Shown here in pieces: positions 34,509-43,418 of a stretch of DNA of 64,000 bases. The notes beneath the pieces were generated by a model. That model did not search any database. It worked only from the letters and a program-made list of their open reading frames with translations, and was not told where the DNA came from. Source of the stretch: VXMT01 sp965204835 (GTDB taxonomy: Bacteria > Chloroflexota > Dehalococcoidia > UBA2979); assembly GCA_965204835.1 (NCBI GenBank), contig OZ242017.1, positions 2,480,001-2,544,000 on the forward strand, in the 5' to 3' direction. Positions within the stretch are counted from its first letter, which is position 1; the number at the start of each line of letters is the position of its first letter. The position numbers and the translations under genes are program-made.

Positions 34509-36647
34509 TCACTCCTCGAGGCGCGCGCCGTCGGAGTGCCAGCGCAGGTAGTCGGCGTGCGCCCAGCCCTCGACGCCGTCGTCGGTGCGGATGTGCATCC
34601 AGTCGCTGTAGGACGTGGTCTCGTAGTAGTCGTCGGTCTCGGCGACCGTGCCGTCGGGTAGGCATGTCACGACCGGGGCGCCGAGCCAGTAGTGCTCGTG
34701 CACGTTCAGGCATGTCCCCACTGCCACCTCGACGAGCAGGCGATCGCCGAACGGCGCGAATTCGATGACTGGTGTGAGCGGCGGGATGTGCCAATCACCA
34801 ACGTAGCCAGGGGCCAGCCCGTAGAGTCTGATGCGCAGTTCGCGTCCGTGCGCGCCCCAGCCTGTCCAGATACGCGGCAGAAAGTCGGGGGTTTGAGGGC
34901 CGGGACCGATTTCAACGGACGCCAGCACGTTCCCCGCGCGATCCGTTACAGTCGTCCCTCGTTCGAAGTGGACGCTCGGATCGCCGGGCGCTGGTCGCCC
35001 TGGACTGGGCGTCCACTCACCGTCCAGGGTCGCGATCCTCTCGCCGAGTACGGTGGATACGAGTAGGCCCGAATCGTCGCCCAGCCACTGGATGCCGTGC
35101 GAGGAGGACGGGCCGGCCCCGAGGATACGAGTGACTTCCTCTCCGGTGCCCACATTGAAGATCGAGACTGCCGTGTAGCGCGGCTCATCGTATGCATCGC
35201 CCGTCGCGGCCATGAACGTGAGGCCCGCAACCAGACTCCCCTGCGGGGACAGGAATGCGCCGCCGAAGGAATATGACAGCCGCGGGATGACCACGTCGGA
35301 GCCGAGGTTGCCTTCCCAGTCGTACCGAATGATGCGCGTGGAGCCGGAATCGTCACGCAGGATCAGGAATACGCCACCCCTGCCGACATCGATTTGGTCG
35401 TGGCTGGGCGACAGGATGTCGTCCGGCAACGCTCGCTCGATGAAACTCGTGGCTGCTCCCTCGTCAAGGTCGGCGATGCGAAGCTGGCCGTCCTGGATCG
35501 CGGCGACGTACCGCCCGTGCTGTGCCGGCGATTTGGCGGGCATCGTGTCGCGCTGGCCCACTGGTTGCAGCTGGCTATCCAGGACAACGTAACCGGCGCC
35601 ACTTCGGACAAGCAGCCGCTCGCCGACGCCCGCGCCCCATCCGATGATTCCAGGGGTGAGAGATTGCGGGCTGCTCGGCACTACATGCACGTCCGCATAC
35701 GTGCGATCCGTCTCGCGGTCATGCACGTAGCTCAAGAAGCTCAGGTAGCGGTTGCTCGGAGACAGGTAGAGCACTGAGCACACGTACAGCTCGCGCCTGC
35801 AGGTCCATCCCTCAACCGCCCCGGTGGCCACGTCGAGCAGAAAGAGCCCCAGCTCCCACGGCACCTCCTCGCCCGCCTCGTACCGCACGTGAGTGAGGCC
35901 GGCGGCGGCGAATGCCTCAGCCGTGTCGACCTCCCGGATACCGAGCTCCTCGCGCGTAGGCAGCGAGGCGACCGCAGGCGACGGTGTGGCCGTGGGTGAG
36001 GGCGTCGAAGTTGGCGTGGGCGTCGGCGTTGGCGAGGGCGTCACGGTCGCCGTGGGTACGGGAGTGTGTGTCGGCGACGGGCTGGGTGATGGGGTCGCGG
36101 TAGCCGGGGGCACGGTGGGCGTCGGGCTCATCGTGGGGCTTGGAGTGGGCGTCGGGCTCGGCGTGGGTGACGGCTGCACGGTCGGCGACGGCGCGGGCGT
36201 CGAGGTGCTTTCGGGCGCCGACGTCTGCGTCGGCGATGGCGCGAGGGCGAGCGGGGGGTCGCTGTCACCGCCCGCCACGACGAGGGCGACGGCGACCAGC
36301 GCCACGACTGCGACCGCGCCCACCACAACACCCGCGACAGCCGCCGTCCCCGCCCCCACCCACGCGATCGGCCGCGCCACCGTCCACAGCGCCGCGGGCG
36401 CCGTGAACCACGCGCCGAGGCGGCCTCGACGCTCCTCGGGGCGCCACGAGGCGAGCGCGCGGCGGTCGCGCAGCTCCAGCTTCGCGAGCATGTTCGCGAT
36501 GTGGTACTTGACCGTCTCCGCGCCGATGCCGAGCCGCGCGCCGACCTCGGCATTCGTCCCGCCGTCGCGCAGCGCCTCCAGCACGCGCCACTCGGCCGGC
36601 GTCAGGATGTCGGGGTGGCGCGGGCGGCCTCGGCGGTTGCGCTCCAT
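34509..36647 (-). CDS. membrane-anchored LuxR-type HTH regulator with sensor domain and SH3 (paralogue 2)
   Basis: 712-residue paralogue of the 29228-31522 gene with the same architecture: HTH (14-67), hydrophobic 79-126, Pro/Thr/Ser linker (about 135-235), a sensor domain and a C-terminal SH3 (CLNVHEHYWLGAPVVTCLPDGTVA...DGVEGWAHADYL). The sensor opening LTHVRYEAGEEVPWELGLFLLDVATGAVEGW is almost the same as in the lipoprotein at 38061-39704. The first 100 residues differ from paralogue 1 at only a few sites, while sensor halves are far apart. This suggests recent duplication or conversion of the HTH part. A TACGAT-GGTTCT-ATG layout again points to a leaderless message. Confidence 0.85.
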   Translation of the reverse strand: MERNRRGRPRHPDILTPAEWRVLEALRDGGTNAEVGARLGIGAETVKYHIANMLAKLELRDRRALASWRPEERRGRLGAWFTAPAALWTVARPIAWVGAGTAAVAGVVVGAVAVVALVAVALVVAGGDSDPPLALAPSPTQTSAPESTSTPAPSPTVQPSPTPSPTPTPSPTMSPTPTVPPATATPSPSPSPTHTPVPTATVTPSPTPTPTPTSTPSPTATPSPAVASLPTREELGIREVDTAEAFAAAGLTHVRYEAGEEVPWELGLFLLDVATGAVEGWTCRRELYVCSVLYLSPSNRYLSFLSYVHDRETDRTYADVHVVPSSPQSLTPGIIGWGAGVGERLLVRSGAGYVVLDSQLQPVGQRDTMPAKSPAQHGRYVAAIQDGQLRIADLDEGAATSFIERALPDDILSPSHDQIDVGRGGVFLILRDDSGSTRIIRYDWEGNLGSDVVIPRLSYSFGGAFLSPQGSLVAGLTFMAATGDAYDEPRYTAVSIFNVGTGEEVTRILGAGPSSSHGIQWLGDDSGLLVSTVLGERIATLDGEWTPSPGRPAPGDPSVHFERGTTVTDRAGNVLASVEIGPGPQTPDFLPRIWTGWGAHGRELRIRLYGLAPGYVGDWHIPPLTPVIEFAPFGDRLLVEVAVGTCLNVHEHYWLGAPVVTCLPDGTVAETDDYYETTSYSDWMHIRTDDGVEGWAHADYLRWHSDGARLEE
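35985..36235. repeat. low-complexity DNA coding for the Pro/Thr linker
   Basis: On the plus strand the region is an imperfect tandem of six-base GTGGGC/GTCGGC-like units. It encodes the alternating Pro-Thr/Ser linker of LuxR-type paralogue 2 on the minus strand. A weaker version lies at about 30870-31130 in paralogue 1. Such tracts can change length by slippage and so tune linker length. Confidence 0.6.
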
Positions 36648-36653
36648 AGAACC

Positions 36654-36659
36654 ATCGTA
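36654..36659 (-). promoter_or_regulatory. -10 element of LuxR-type paralogue 2 (leaderless layout)
   Basis: TACGAT on the minus strand, 6 bases before the ATG at 36647. The intervening GGTTCT and following ATGGAGCGCAA match paralogue 1 almost base for base. Confidence 0.5.
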
Positions 36660-36719
36660 GGCCGAGCGAGGTTTGATTTACCCCACCCGGCCGCCCGCCC
36701 CGCCGGGCGGCCACGCGCG

Positions 36720-38009
36720 TCAGCTCGCGGCGGCGACCTCCGGCTCGGCCTCGGCGGGCTCGGTCGGGGGCGAGACGTCGTCGCCGCGCAGGCGGCGCAG
36801 CTCGGCCGAGGCGAAGTAGACGGCGAGGGCGAACGCGGTCACGGAGAGCGCCCCGGCCGCGATCGTGACCCGCACGCCGACGAACTCGGCGGCGAAGCCC
36901 GCGATGAAGCCGCCGACCGAGGCCAGGAAGTAGGTCATCGACCAGATGCCCATCACGCGCCCTCGCAGCCCGTCGGGGACCAGCAGCTGCACCACCGTCA
37001 TCCCGATGATCAGGTAGACCTCCGCCGCGAAGCCCGAGACCAGCAGCAGCACGGAGGCCGGCGCGAGGTGGTCCGTGGTCGCGAAGGCGGCGATGAGCAC
37101 GCCGAACACCGCCGCCGACGCGAGCATGAGCACCCCGGGCCGCCGCCCCAGCCCGTAGCGGATCACCCACCACGTCCCGGCGAGCGAGCCGATGCCGGCC
37201 ATCGCCTCCATGAACCCGAAGCCCTCGGAGCCGACATTGAGCAGGTCGTCGGCGAAGATCGGCAGCAGGATCACGTACGAGCTGCCGAAGACCGAGGTGA
37301 AGAACGACAGCCCGATGGTGGCGAGGAACACGGGGTGCGAGAAGACGTAGCGCGCGCCGCCCATGATGCCGCCGTCGTCCTCGTCGTGTTGCTCGCTCGT
37401 GTCGCGCCGGGGGACGCGGATCATGAGCATGACGATGAACGCGAGGCCGTTGACCGCCGCGCAGACCGAGAACGCGTGGCCCGTGCCGACGAGCGCGATG
37501 AGCACGCCGGCGCTGGCGGGTCCGACGATGCGCATCGCGCTCCAGATGCCGCTGATGAGCGCGACAGCGCTCGCCATCGCGGGCGGCTCGATGAGCCTCG
37601 GGAGCAGCGTGTTCATGGCGGGCACGGCGACGGCCCAGAGCACGCCGTTCGCGACGGCCCACACGACGACCATCCACAGCTCGACGAGGCCAGAGAGGAT
37701 CAGGACCGCGATCGCCACGTGGCCGACGAGCATCACGAACTGCGTGCCGACCATGAGCCGGTACGGGTCTCTGCGGTCGGCGAGCGAGCCGCCGGGGAGC
37801 GAGAGCAGGATGGTAGGGATGGCGTTCGCCAACCACACCGTGCCGAGCCAGAACGGCGAGCGGTCGAGCTCGACGGCGACGAGCCAGCCGATGCCGATGA
37901 ACTGGAACTGGAAGCCGAAGACGCGCATGACCGCGGACACCCAGTAGCGCCGGTAGTTGGGGTATGAGAGCGCGCTCTGGCTGGGAGCGTCGGCGGAGGC
38001 GGCGGTCAT
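36720..38009 (-). CDS. MFS transporter
   Basis: 429-residue major facilitator of the EntS/MFS_3 type with about 11-12 hydrophobic segments. The cytoplasmic loop 2-3 signature reads GGSLADRRDPYRLMVG (GxLADRxxR-like), and a second loop after helix 8 has RYGLGRRPGVLML. The substrate cannot be told. It sits between the LuxR-type paralogue and the sensor lipoprotein on the same strand and could be a target of that system. The ATG follows TACGAT by 6 bases without a ribosome-binding site. Confidence 0.87.
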   Translation of the reverse strand: MTAASADAPSQSALSYPNYRRYWVSAVMRVFGFQFQFIGIGWLVAVELDRSPFWLGTVWLANAIPTILLSLPGGSLADRRDPYRLMVGTQFVMLVGHVAIAVLILSGLVELWMVVVWAVANGVLWAVAVPAMNTLLPRLIEPPAMASAVALISGIWSAMRIVGPASAGVLIALVGTGHAFSVCAAVNGLAFIVMLMIRVPRRDTSEQHDEDDGGIMGGARYVFSHPVFLATIGLSFFTSVFGSSYVILLPIFADDLLNVGSEGFGFMEAMAGIGSLAGTWWVIRYGLGRRPGVLMLASAAVFGVLIAAFATTDHLAPASVLLLVSGFAAEVYLIIGMTVVQLLVPDGLRGRVMGIWSMTYFLASVGGFIAGFAAEFVGVRVTIAAGALSVTAFALAVYFASAELRRLRGDDVSPPTEPAEAEPEVAAAS

Positions 38010-38015
38010 GGAGTC

Positions 38016-38021
38016 ATCGTA
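38016..38021 (-). promoter_or_regulatory. -10 element of the MFS gene (leaderless layout)
   Basis: TACGAT on the minus strand, then GACTCC, then ATG. This is the third instance of this spacing in a 6.5-kb stretch. Confidence 0.45.
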
Positions 38022-38060
38022 CCGCCGAGGGGCGCCGGCGGTGGGGCGCCCTGTGCCGGG

Positions 38061-39704
38061 CTACTCAGCGGGCGGCGCGAACTGCTCGTAGTCCAGCATG
38101 GTGCGAACGCGCAGCACGTCGCTGGCGGCGCCCCAGTCCGCGAACAGATCGAGGAACACATCGCTGCCCGGGCGGTCCGGGATGGCCTCGCTCGGCGGCG
38201 CGAACGTGAGCGTCGCGACCTGGTCGCCGCGCAGGCTCGTCACGACCAGCGGTGCGGGAGCGGGCGCCTGCTCGGGATCGACCGGCGAGGCTCCCGCCGC
38301 CGTCCGCCGCCACGCGCCGTTCACCGCCGCGAAGCGGAGGCCGGTGTCCGAGCCGAGCACGAGCGCGGAGCTGTCGGCGAGCTTGAGGACATCCGGCTCG
38401 TTCGCGCGCCGCGAGACGGTGGTGACACGGACGATCTCGCGCCCGGTGATGGCGTCGAAGGCCGTCATGTGCGTGATCGGCATCTCGCCGAACCCGGTCT
38501 CGTCGAGCAGTCCCGTGGTCGCGGCGTCGAGCAGCCCCTCGTCGGGCGGGATGCGGTCCAGGCCGAAGCCGGCCGACGGGCCGGGCCAGAGCCGGCTGCA
38601 CGGCACCACCTCGTCCGACCGGAGTACGCCGCCGAGGTCGTACCGCACCGCCTGGCACATGCCGCCGCCGGTGTCGGCGACGATGGTCACGAGGTTGTCG
38701 AGGAGCTCGATCTGGTACGTGACGTCACCGGACGGCGCTCGCTCGACCATCTTCCACGGCATGGTCAGCGCGTGCACCGCGGGGTCTGTCTCGTCCTCGA
38801 GGTTCACGATGTGGTAGAGGTCCCCGGGGTCGCACGCGAGACACTCGCGCACGAGGATGTACCCGCCGGTCGCGCTGGAGAAGCGCTCACCCGGCGGCAG
38901 GTCGAACTGGGAGACGAGTTCGAGGTCGCCGTTCACCAGCACGAACGCGTTCGACCCCGTGATCTGGAACAGCAGCCGCTCGGCGTCCCCTGATCCCCAC
39001 CACCGGTCGAACCGCACGCTTGCCGGGTCCCACCTGTACGCCTGGTCGTCACTGCGGTCGTAGAGCACCGATGCGCCCGAGTCGTCGGTCCAGAGCACGA
39101 AGCGGTTACCGGGTGACACCCGGATGGCGTCGTGATCCGGGGCGCCGGCCGCAGGTTCACCCTCGGCGGGACTCAGGGCCGGCCTCACCCAGCCGTGGAC
39201 GGCGCCGGTCCGCACGTCGAGGAGGTACAGCCCGAGGCTCCACGGCACCTCGGCGCCGGACTCGTAGTGCACGAGCGTGAGCCCCGCCACCGCCGAGGGA
39301 CGGCCCTCGTCGTCGACCTCGACTTCGACGTCGATCACGCCGAGTTCGCCGCGTGGCGCGGTTGAGGACGCGGTGTCCGCGGGTGTCGAATCGGGAGTGG
39401 GAGTCGGGGTGGCCTCGCCCTTCATGCGCGGCGTCGGCTCCGCGACGGGCTGCGAGGCCGGCGCCCGCGTCGCCGACGGCGTGTAGGGCACGCGTTGCGC
39501 AAGCGGGAGCGCCCGCGTCGCGGACGAGTCCCGGATCGCCCTGCCGGCCTGGAGCTCCGAGGGGGAGTCGGGCGCGAGGGCGGCCTCGTCGGTCCCGGCT
39601 CCTTCGGGCGGCGCATGGCCGCCCGCGCAGGCGGACAGGAATGCCAGGGACACAAGTAGACCAGTGATTGGTACCCGCCACATGCGGGGGAGTATGCCAC
39701 GCAT
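38061..39704 (-). CDS. lipoprotein with the same sensor domain as the LuxR-type paralogues
   Basis: 547-residue exported lipoprotein. The signal ends in the lipobox LSAC (VPITGLLVSLAFLSACAGG), followed by a Pro/Thr/Ala-rich linker. The sensor domain opens with LTLVHYESGAEVPWSLGLYLLDVRTGAVHGW, plainly homologous to paralogue 2. It has no HTH, no membrane anchor other than the lipid, and no SH3 (it ends LDYEQFAPPAE). It may bind the same ligand outside the cell. ATG 39704 and ATG 39683 both give a good signal peptide, and neither has a ribosome-binding site. The frame stays open to 40823, but that is inside the next gene. Confidence 0.82.
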   Translation of the reverse strand: MRGILPRMWRVPITGLLVSLAFLSACAGGHAPPEGAGTDEAALAPDSPSELQAGRAIRDSSATRALPLAQRVPYTPSATRAPASQPVAEPTPRMKGEATPTPTPDSTPADTASSTAPRGELGVIDVEVEVDDEGRPSAVAGLTLVHYESGAEVPWSLGLYLLDVRTGAVHGWVRPALSPAEGEPAAGAPDHDAIRVSPGNRFVLWTDDSGASVLYDRSDDQAYRWDPASVRFDRWWGSGDAERLLFQITGSNAFVLVNGDLELVSQFDLPPGERFSSATGGYILVRECLACDPGDLYHIVNLEDETDPAVHALTMPWKMVERAPSGDVTYQIELLDNLVTIVADTGGGMCQAVRYDLGGVLRSDEVVPCSRLWPGPSAGFGLDRIPPDEGLLDAATTGLLDETGFGEMPITHMTAFDAITGREIVRVTTVSRRANEPDVLKLADSSALVLGSDTGLRFAAVNGAWRRTAAGASPVDPEQAPAPAPLVVTSLRGDQVATLTFAPPSEAIPDRPGSDVFLDLFADWGAASDVLRVRTMLDYEQFAPPAE

Positions 39705-39835
39705 CGGCGCTACGTTGGCGCTCGGATCCCGCGGAGTTCGGAAAGGCTGTGGCGGCGGCGATCGACCTCGCGGGCGGGTCGGCAACGGGCGCCCTCCCGG
39801 GCGCCCGATGGTGTGGTGCGGCTGGTCGGCGGAGC

Positions 39836-42800
39836 CTACTCGGTGGCGAGCACCCGGTAGAGCGAGGTGAGGCGGCGCGGCAGCGACTCGATGTTGTCGA
39901 CGACCTCGTAGCCGACGTCGTCGCACATCTCCTTCAGGTAGTCGTGGCCCTCCTTGTCGACGGTGATGAGGAAGGGCGTGACGCCCACCTGCTTCGCCTC
40001 GACGAGCGCCTGGTGCGTGTCGTGCACGGCGTACTCCTTCTCCGTGCGGTCGCGCCCGTACCCGTGGTCCTGCGGGCGGCCGTCGGAGACGAGGATCAGC
40101 AGCTTCACCTTCGCGTCGTATGCGTCGAGCTTCGCGACGGTGTGGCGGATGGCCGGGCCCATGCGCGTCGACCGGATCGGCGTGATCTTGTCGATGCGGC
40201 GCCGCGTGCGGTCGCCGAACATCTCGTCCAGGTCCTTGATGACGTGGTACTCGACGTTGTCGCGGCCGTAGCCGGAGAAGCCGTAAATCCCGTACGTGTC
40301 GCCGATGGCCTCGAGGGCCTCCACGATCAGCACCAGCGACTCCTTCTCGAGGTCGATGATGCGCTTCGGCGGCGCGGCGGTGAACCGCGCGCGGCGCTGG
40401 GTCAGCCACTGGAAGTACTTCCGCGGGTCGTCGTCGAAGTCGTCGTCGGACGGCTGGTAGTTCGACTGCGTCTTCTCGATCTCCTCGTCCGTCGAGGCCG
40501 ACATGTCGAGGAGGAAGGCGACGGCCACATCGCGCTCGACCTTGTTGCGCCTCCAGTAGACGCGGCCAAGCGGGCCGACGCCCGCGCGCTTGTCGACGAT
40601 GAACTCCAGCGCCTGGTCGAGGTCGACGTCCTCGCCGTCCTCGAGGCGCTTGATGCGGCGGAAGTGCTCCGGGCGCAGCAGCTCGAACTGGCGGCGGGTC
40701 TCCGTGACGAGGCCGTGGTGCGTCTTCAGGGTCTCCTCGTAGTAGTCGAGCTCGCCCTCCTCCGAGGGGCGCTCGCCCACGCGGCACCAGCGCGGGCGGT
40801 AGTCGCCGGCACGGAAGTCCCACTCGTCGTAGTACGACCAGTTGACCTCGATCGGCAGCTCCGAGGCGCCCGAACCGCTGGACGAGTCGCCGGCATCGGC
40901 GCCGTCCGGGGTCTGGCCGGGCGGGCCCTGCTTGGCGTCCAGCGCCTCGCGTTCGAGGTTGGTGAGGAACATGCCCATCGAGGAGGCGATGTCGCCCTCG
41001 GCGATGTCGGAGATGACGATCTCGACGGACTTCTCCAGCAGTGCCTCGAGCTGCTCCTGGGTGAGCTGGCCACCCATCGGCTCCTCGCCCTCGGACTGCT
41101 GCTTGAGCTTCATCATCAGCTGGACGATCTCGGGCTTGAAGTCGCCGCGGAACTCCGGCTGGTCGGGAGCCGAGAAGTCGGCCTCCTCGCCGGACGGCAT
41201 CTCCGGGCCGTCGGCGCCGCCGGCCTCCGTGGTGAACTGGATCATGTCCTCGTCGATCTCGTCCCAGTCGATCTCGGCGTAGGCGTCCGTGATGTTGGGG
41301 ATGCTCTCGACGATGGCGTAGATCACCGCGGCCACCTCGGCCGAGTCCTGCACGTCCGCGCCGGGCTCGTCGACGATCTTGAGCTGGTCGATGCCGCGCG
41401 CCATCAGTGGCATGAGGTCGCGCGGCCAGCGCATGGTCTGCGGCTGCTTCAGCGAGGCGCGCAGCAGGTTCTCGAGGTAGGCCTCGCGCAGCGCCATGCG
41501 CGAGATGTTGGTGCGGTTCGCCGCCTCGTGCGCCTGCAACTCGCGCAGCGCGGGGCGGATCCCGCCGTACTCGCGCGAGATGTACGCATCGACGCGCGCG
41601 TCCTCGACGATGGTGAACAGGCCGGAGATGAGCTCGCGGTCCTCGAACAGGTCGAAGTAGCGCTCCATCGGCGTGGTGACCGCGACGGCCTCATGGCCGT
41701 TGCTGGACAGCTTCGTCTCCTCGCGCTCGATCAGCGTCGACGCGGTGTGGCTGCCCTGCGCCTCGAAGTCAAACAGGAACGAGCCGAACTCCATGCGGCC
41801 GCTCTGGTGCGTGGCGTAGACCTTGTAGCTCAAGAAGTTCTGCCGCTGCTCGTTGAACGTGCTCACGTACGGCGGGAGGTAGATCGCGGAGCCCTCGGTC
41901 GTGGCGACCGACTCCTGCACCCACCCGATACCGGCGTCCACGAGGTCCTCGGTCGAGCGGATCGCGATCTGCTCGCCGGTGAGCGCCTTCGCGTAGAGGC
42001 GCAGGGTGTTGCTGACGTTGCGGAGCTCGATGCGGGCCGACAGCGTCTCCAGCATCTCCTCGGCGCGCTGTGACTCGAGGCGGAAGTAGGCCTCGGCGCC
42101 CTCGACGTTGCCCTGCTCGAAGAGCAGCGACCAGCCGCCCTCCAGCCAGCGCTCCAGCTGGTCCGCGGTGAGCCGCGTCAGCACGGTCGGCGAGGAGCGC
42201 AGGAACGACATCGCCGCCGTCGGGCTGCCGGCCGCGAGCCGGCGGGCGAGGTCCACGAGGGTCTCGTGGTACGTCAGCTCCACCTGCGCGAGCGATTCGG
42301 CGGCCTCGATGAACAGCGGGTAGCCCTGGCGCCCCACCTGCTCGGTGACGTCGGCGGCGAGCTGGAGGAACGCCGCGCGCTCGTCGCGGTCGATGTTGGC
42401 GATCAGCGCCGGTCCGCGCTCGAAGTAGAGCCGCGTGTCGGCCCACGAGGCCTGCGCGACGGCCCCCGCGAACTCGAGGAACGGCCGCCGGTCCGGCGGC
42501 GCGAGGTCCGCGAACAGCTCGCCCGAGCGCTCCAGGCAGCTCGCGGCGAGCTGGTAGGAGCGGTCCGACAGCCGGTCGACCACGTCGATCAGCTCGCCGA
42601 CGGCGTCGAGGGGTAGGGCGTGGAGGAGCGCGGGGCTCTGCTCGAAGAAGGACGCGGCAAGGGCGACGGACTTCCAGTTGCCGTGCGCCAGGCGCTTGCC
42701 GAGCGCGGCCCACGGGCGAACCTGCTCGCCGGGGCGGCCGATCCACTCGCCCATGATGCCGAGGTCGCGGGTGTCCGCGCCCTGCAGCGGCTGGAGCACC

Positions 42801-43126
42801 TCCGGCGTCGCGCGCACGAAGGCGGCGGCGATCATCGAGGAGCTCTCCGCCAGGTCGAGCGCGACCTCCTGCCAGTCCAGCAGCTCCTCGAACGAGAAGG
42901 CGGGGAAGAGGCGCGGCGAGACGCGGAAGTACTCGCCCGCGGCCTCCCAGGAGCGCAGCGAGTGGCGCGCGAGCGCGACGCCCGCGGCGGCCCAGCGGTC
43001 GAGGTCTTCCTCGCTCAGCCGCCGCTCCAGCGACCGGGCGCCGCCGGCGAGGTCGTCGGGGAGGGAGGGCCCGAACCCCTGCAGTTCGTCCGCGTAACGG
43101 GTCAGGACATCGTCGGCTGCGCTCAT
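39836..43126 (-). CDS. very large NorD/CbbO-like protein with C-terminal VWA domain
   Basis: 1096-residue protein. The first 700 residues are helical repeats with recurrent Trp/Ala/Leu motifs, and a middle section (FEQQ...) is acidic. The C-terminal 220 residues are a von Willebrand A domain with MIDAS motif DMSAST (near residue 880), then SDGRPQDHGYGRDRTEKEYAVHDTHQALVEAKQ. This matches NorD/CbbO proteins that work with NorQ/CbbQ AAA+ ATPases to activate metalloenzymes. Usual NorD proteins are 600-800 residues, so the N-terminal part is unusually long. ATG 43126 follows GTAGGAACA. The frame upstream is open but not conserved. No nor or cbb genes lie nearby. Confidence 0.85.
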   Translation of the reverse strand: MSAADDVLTRYADELQGFGPSLPDDLAGGARSLERRLSEEDLDRWAAAGVALARHSLRSWEAAGEYFRVSPRLFPAFSFEELLDWQEVALDLAESSSMIAAAFVRATPEVLQPLQGADTRDLGIMGEWIGRPGEQVRPWAALGKRLAHGNWKSVALAASFFEQSPALLHALPLDAVGELIDVVDRLSDRSYQLAASCLERSGELFADLAPPDRRPFLEFAGAVAQASWADTRLYFERGPALIANIDRDERAAFLQLAADVTEQVGRQGYPLFIEAAESLAQVELTYHETLVDLARRLAAGSPTAAMSFLRSSPTVLTRLTADQLERWLEGGWSLLFEQGNVEGAEAYFRLESQRAEEMLETLSARIELRNVSNTLRLYAKALTGEQIAIRSTEDLVDAGIGWVQESVATTEGSAIYLPPYVSTFNEQRQNFLSYKVYATHQSGRMEFGSFLFDFEAQGSHTASTLIEREETKLSSNGHEAVAVTTPMERYFDLFEDRELISGLFTIVEDARVDAYISREYGGIRPALRELQAHEAANRTNISRMALREAYLENLLRASLKQPQTMRWPRDLMPLMARGIDQLKIVDEPGADVQDSAEVAAVIYAIVESIPNITDAYAEIDWDEIDEDMIQFTTEAGGADGPEMPSGEEADFSAPDQPEFRGDFKPEIVQLMMKLKQQSEGEEPMGGQLTQEQLEALLEKSVEIVISDIAEGDIASSMGMFLTNLEREALDAKQGPPGQTPDGADAGDSSSGSGASELPIEVNWSYYDEWDFRAGDYRPRWCRVGERPSEEGELDYYEETLKTHHGLVTETRRQFELLRPEHFRRIKRLEDGEDVDLDQALEFIVDKRAGVGPLGRVYWRRNKVERDVAVAFLLDMSASTDEEIEKTQSNYQPSDDDFDDDPRKYFQWLTQRRARFTAAPPKRIIDLEKESLVLIVEALEAIGDTYGIYGFSGYGRDNVEYHVIKDLDEMFGDRTRRRIDKITPIRSTRMGPAIRHTVAKLDAYDAKVKLLILVSDGRPQDHGYGRDRTEKEYAVHDTHQALVEAKQVGVTPFLITVDKEGHDYLKEMCDDVGYEVVDNIESLPRRLTSLYRVLATE

Positions 43127-43136
43127 CTGGCTGTTC

Positions 43137-43406
43137 CTACTGGTGGCGGACCTGGCGGTCGCCTCGCTGCGTGGTTCCGGTGCCGGGGCTGATGCTATCG
43201 ATGTAGTTGTACGATCCCTCCTGGTTGCCGGGCACGACGCGGGCATGCGTGTACCGCAGCGTGCGGATCACGTCGTTGGAGGAGCGGAGCCGGAAGATTG
43301 CGTCGCCCGCGCACGGCACCTCGTCGACCTGGCCGTGCATCCGCTCGAGCGCGATGTCGAGCGCGGCCGCACTACAGTGAATGTCCGTGATCAGGCCGAG
43401 GCGCAA
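43137..43406 (-). pseudogene. truncated metallophosphoesterase gene
   Basis: Reads MRLGLITDIHCSAAALDIALERMHGQVDEVPCAGDAIFRLRSSNDVIRTL...RVVPGNQEGSYN. DIH and GDAI are motifs I and II of calcineurin-type phosphoesterases, and GNQE stands where GNHE (motif III) belongs. The frame ends after 89 codons, although the family needs about 200 or more. The His-to-Gln change and truncation indicate a broken gene, squeezed between the NorD-like gene (11 bases away) and the AAA+ gene. Confidence 0.55.
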
Positions 43407-43418
43407 CGCACATGCTGC

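Noticed and set aside
35985..36235. Tandem GTGGGCG-like repeats as possible CRISPR or regulatory repeat
   Set aside because: No spacers or fixed repeat unit; the pattern is explained by the coding of a Pro/Thr linker on the minus strand.
39668..42073. 801-codon plus-strand frame opposite the NorD-like gene
   Set aside because: Antisense shadow; the reverse strand encodes a VWA domain.
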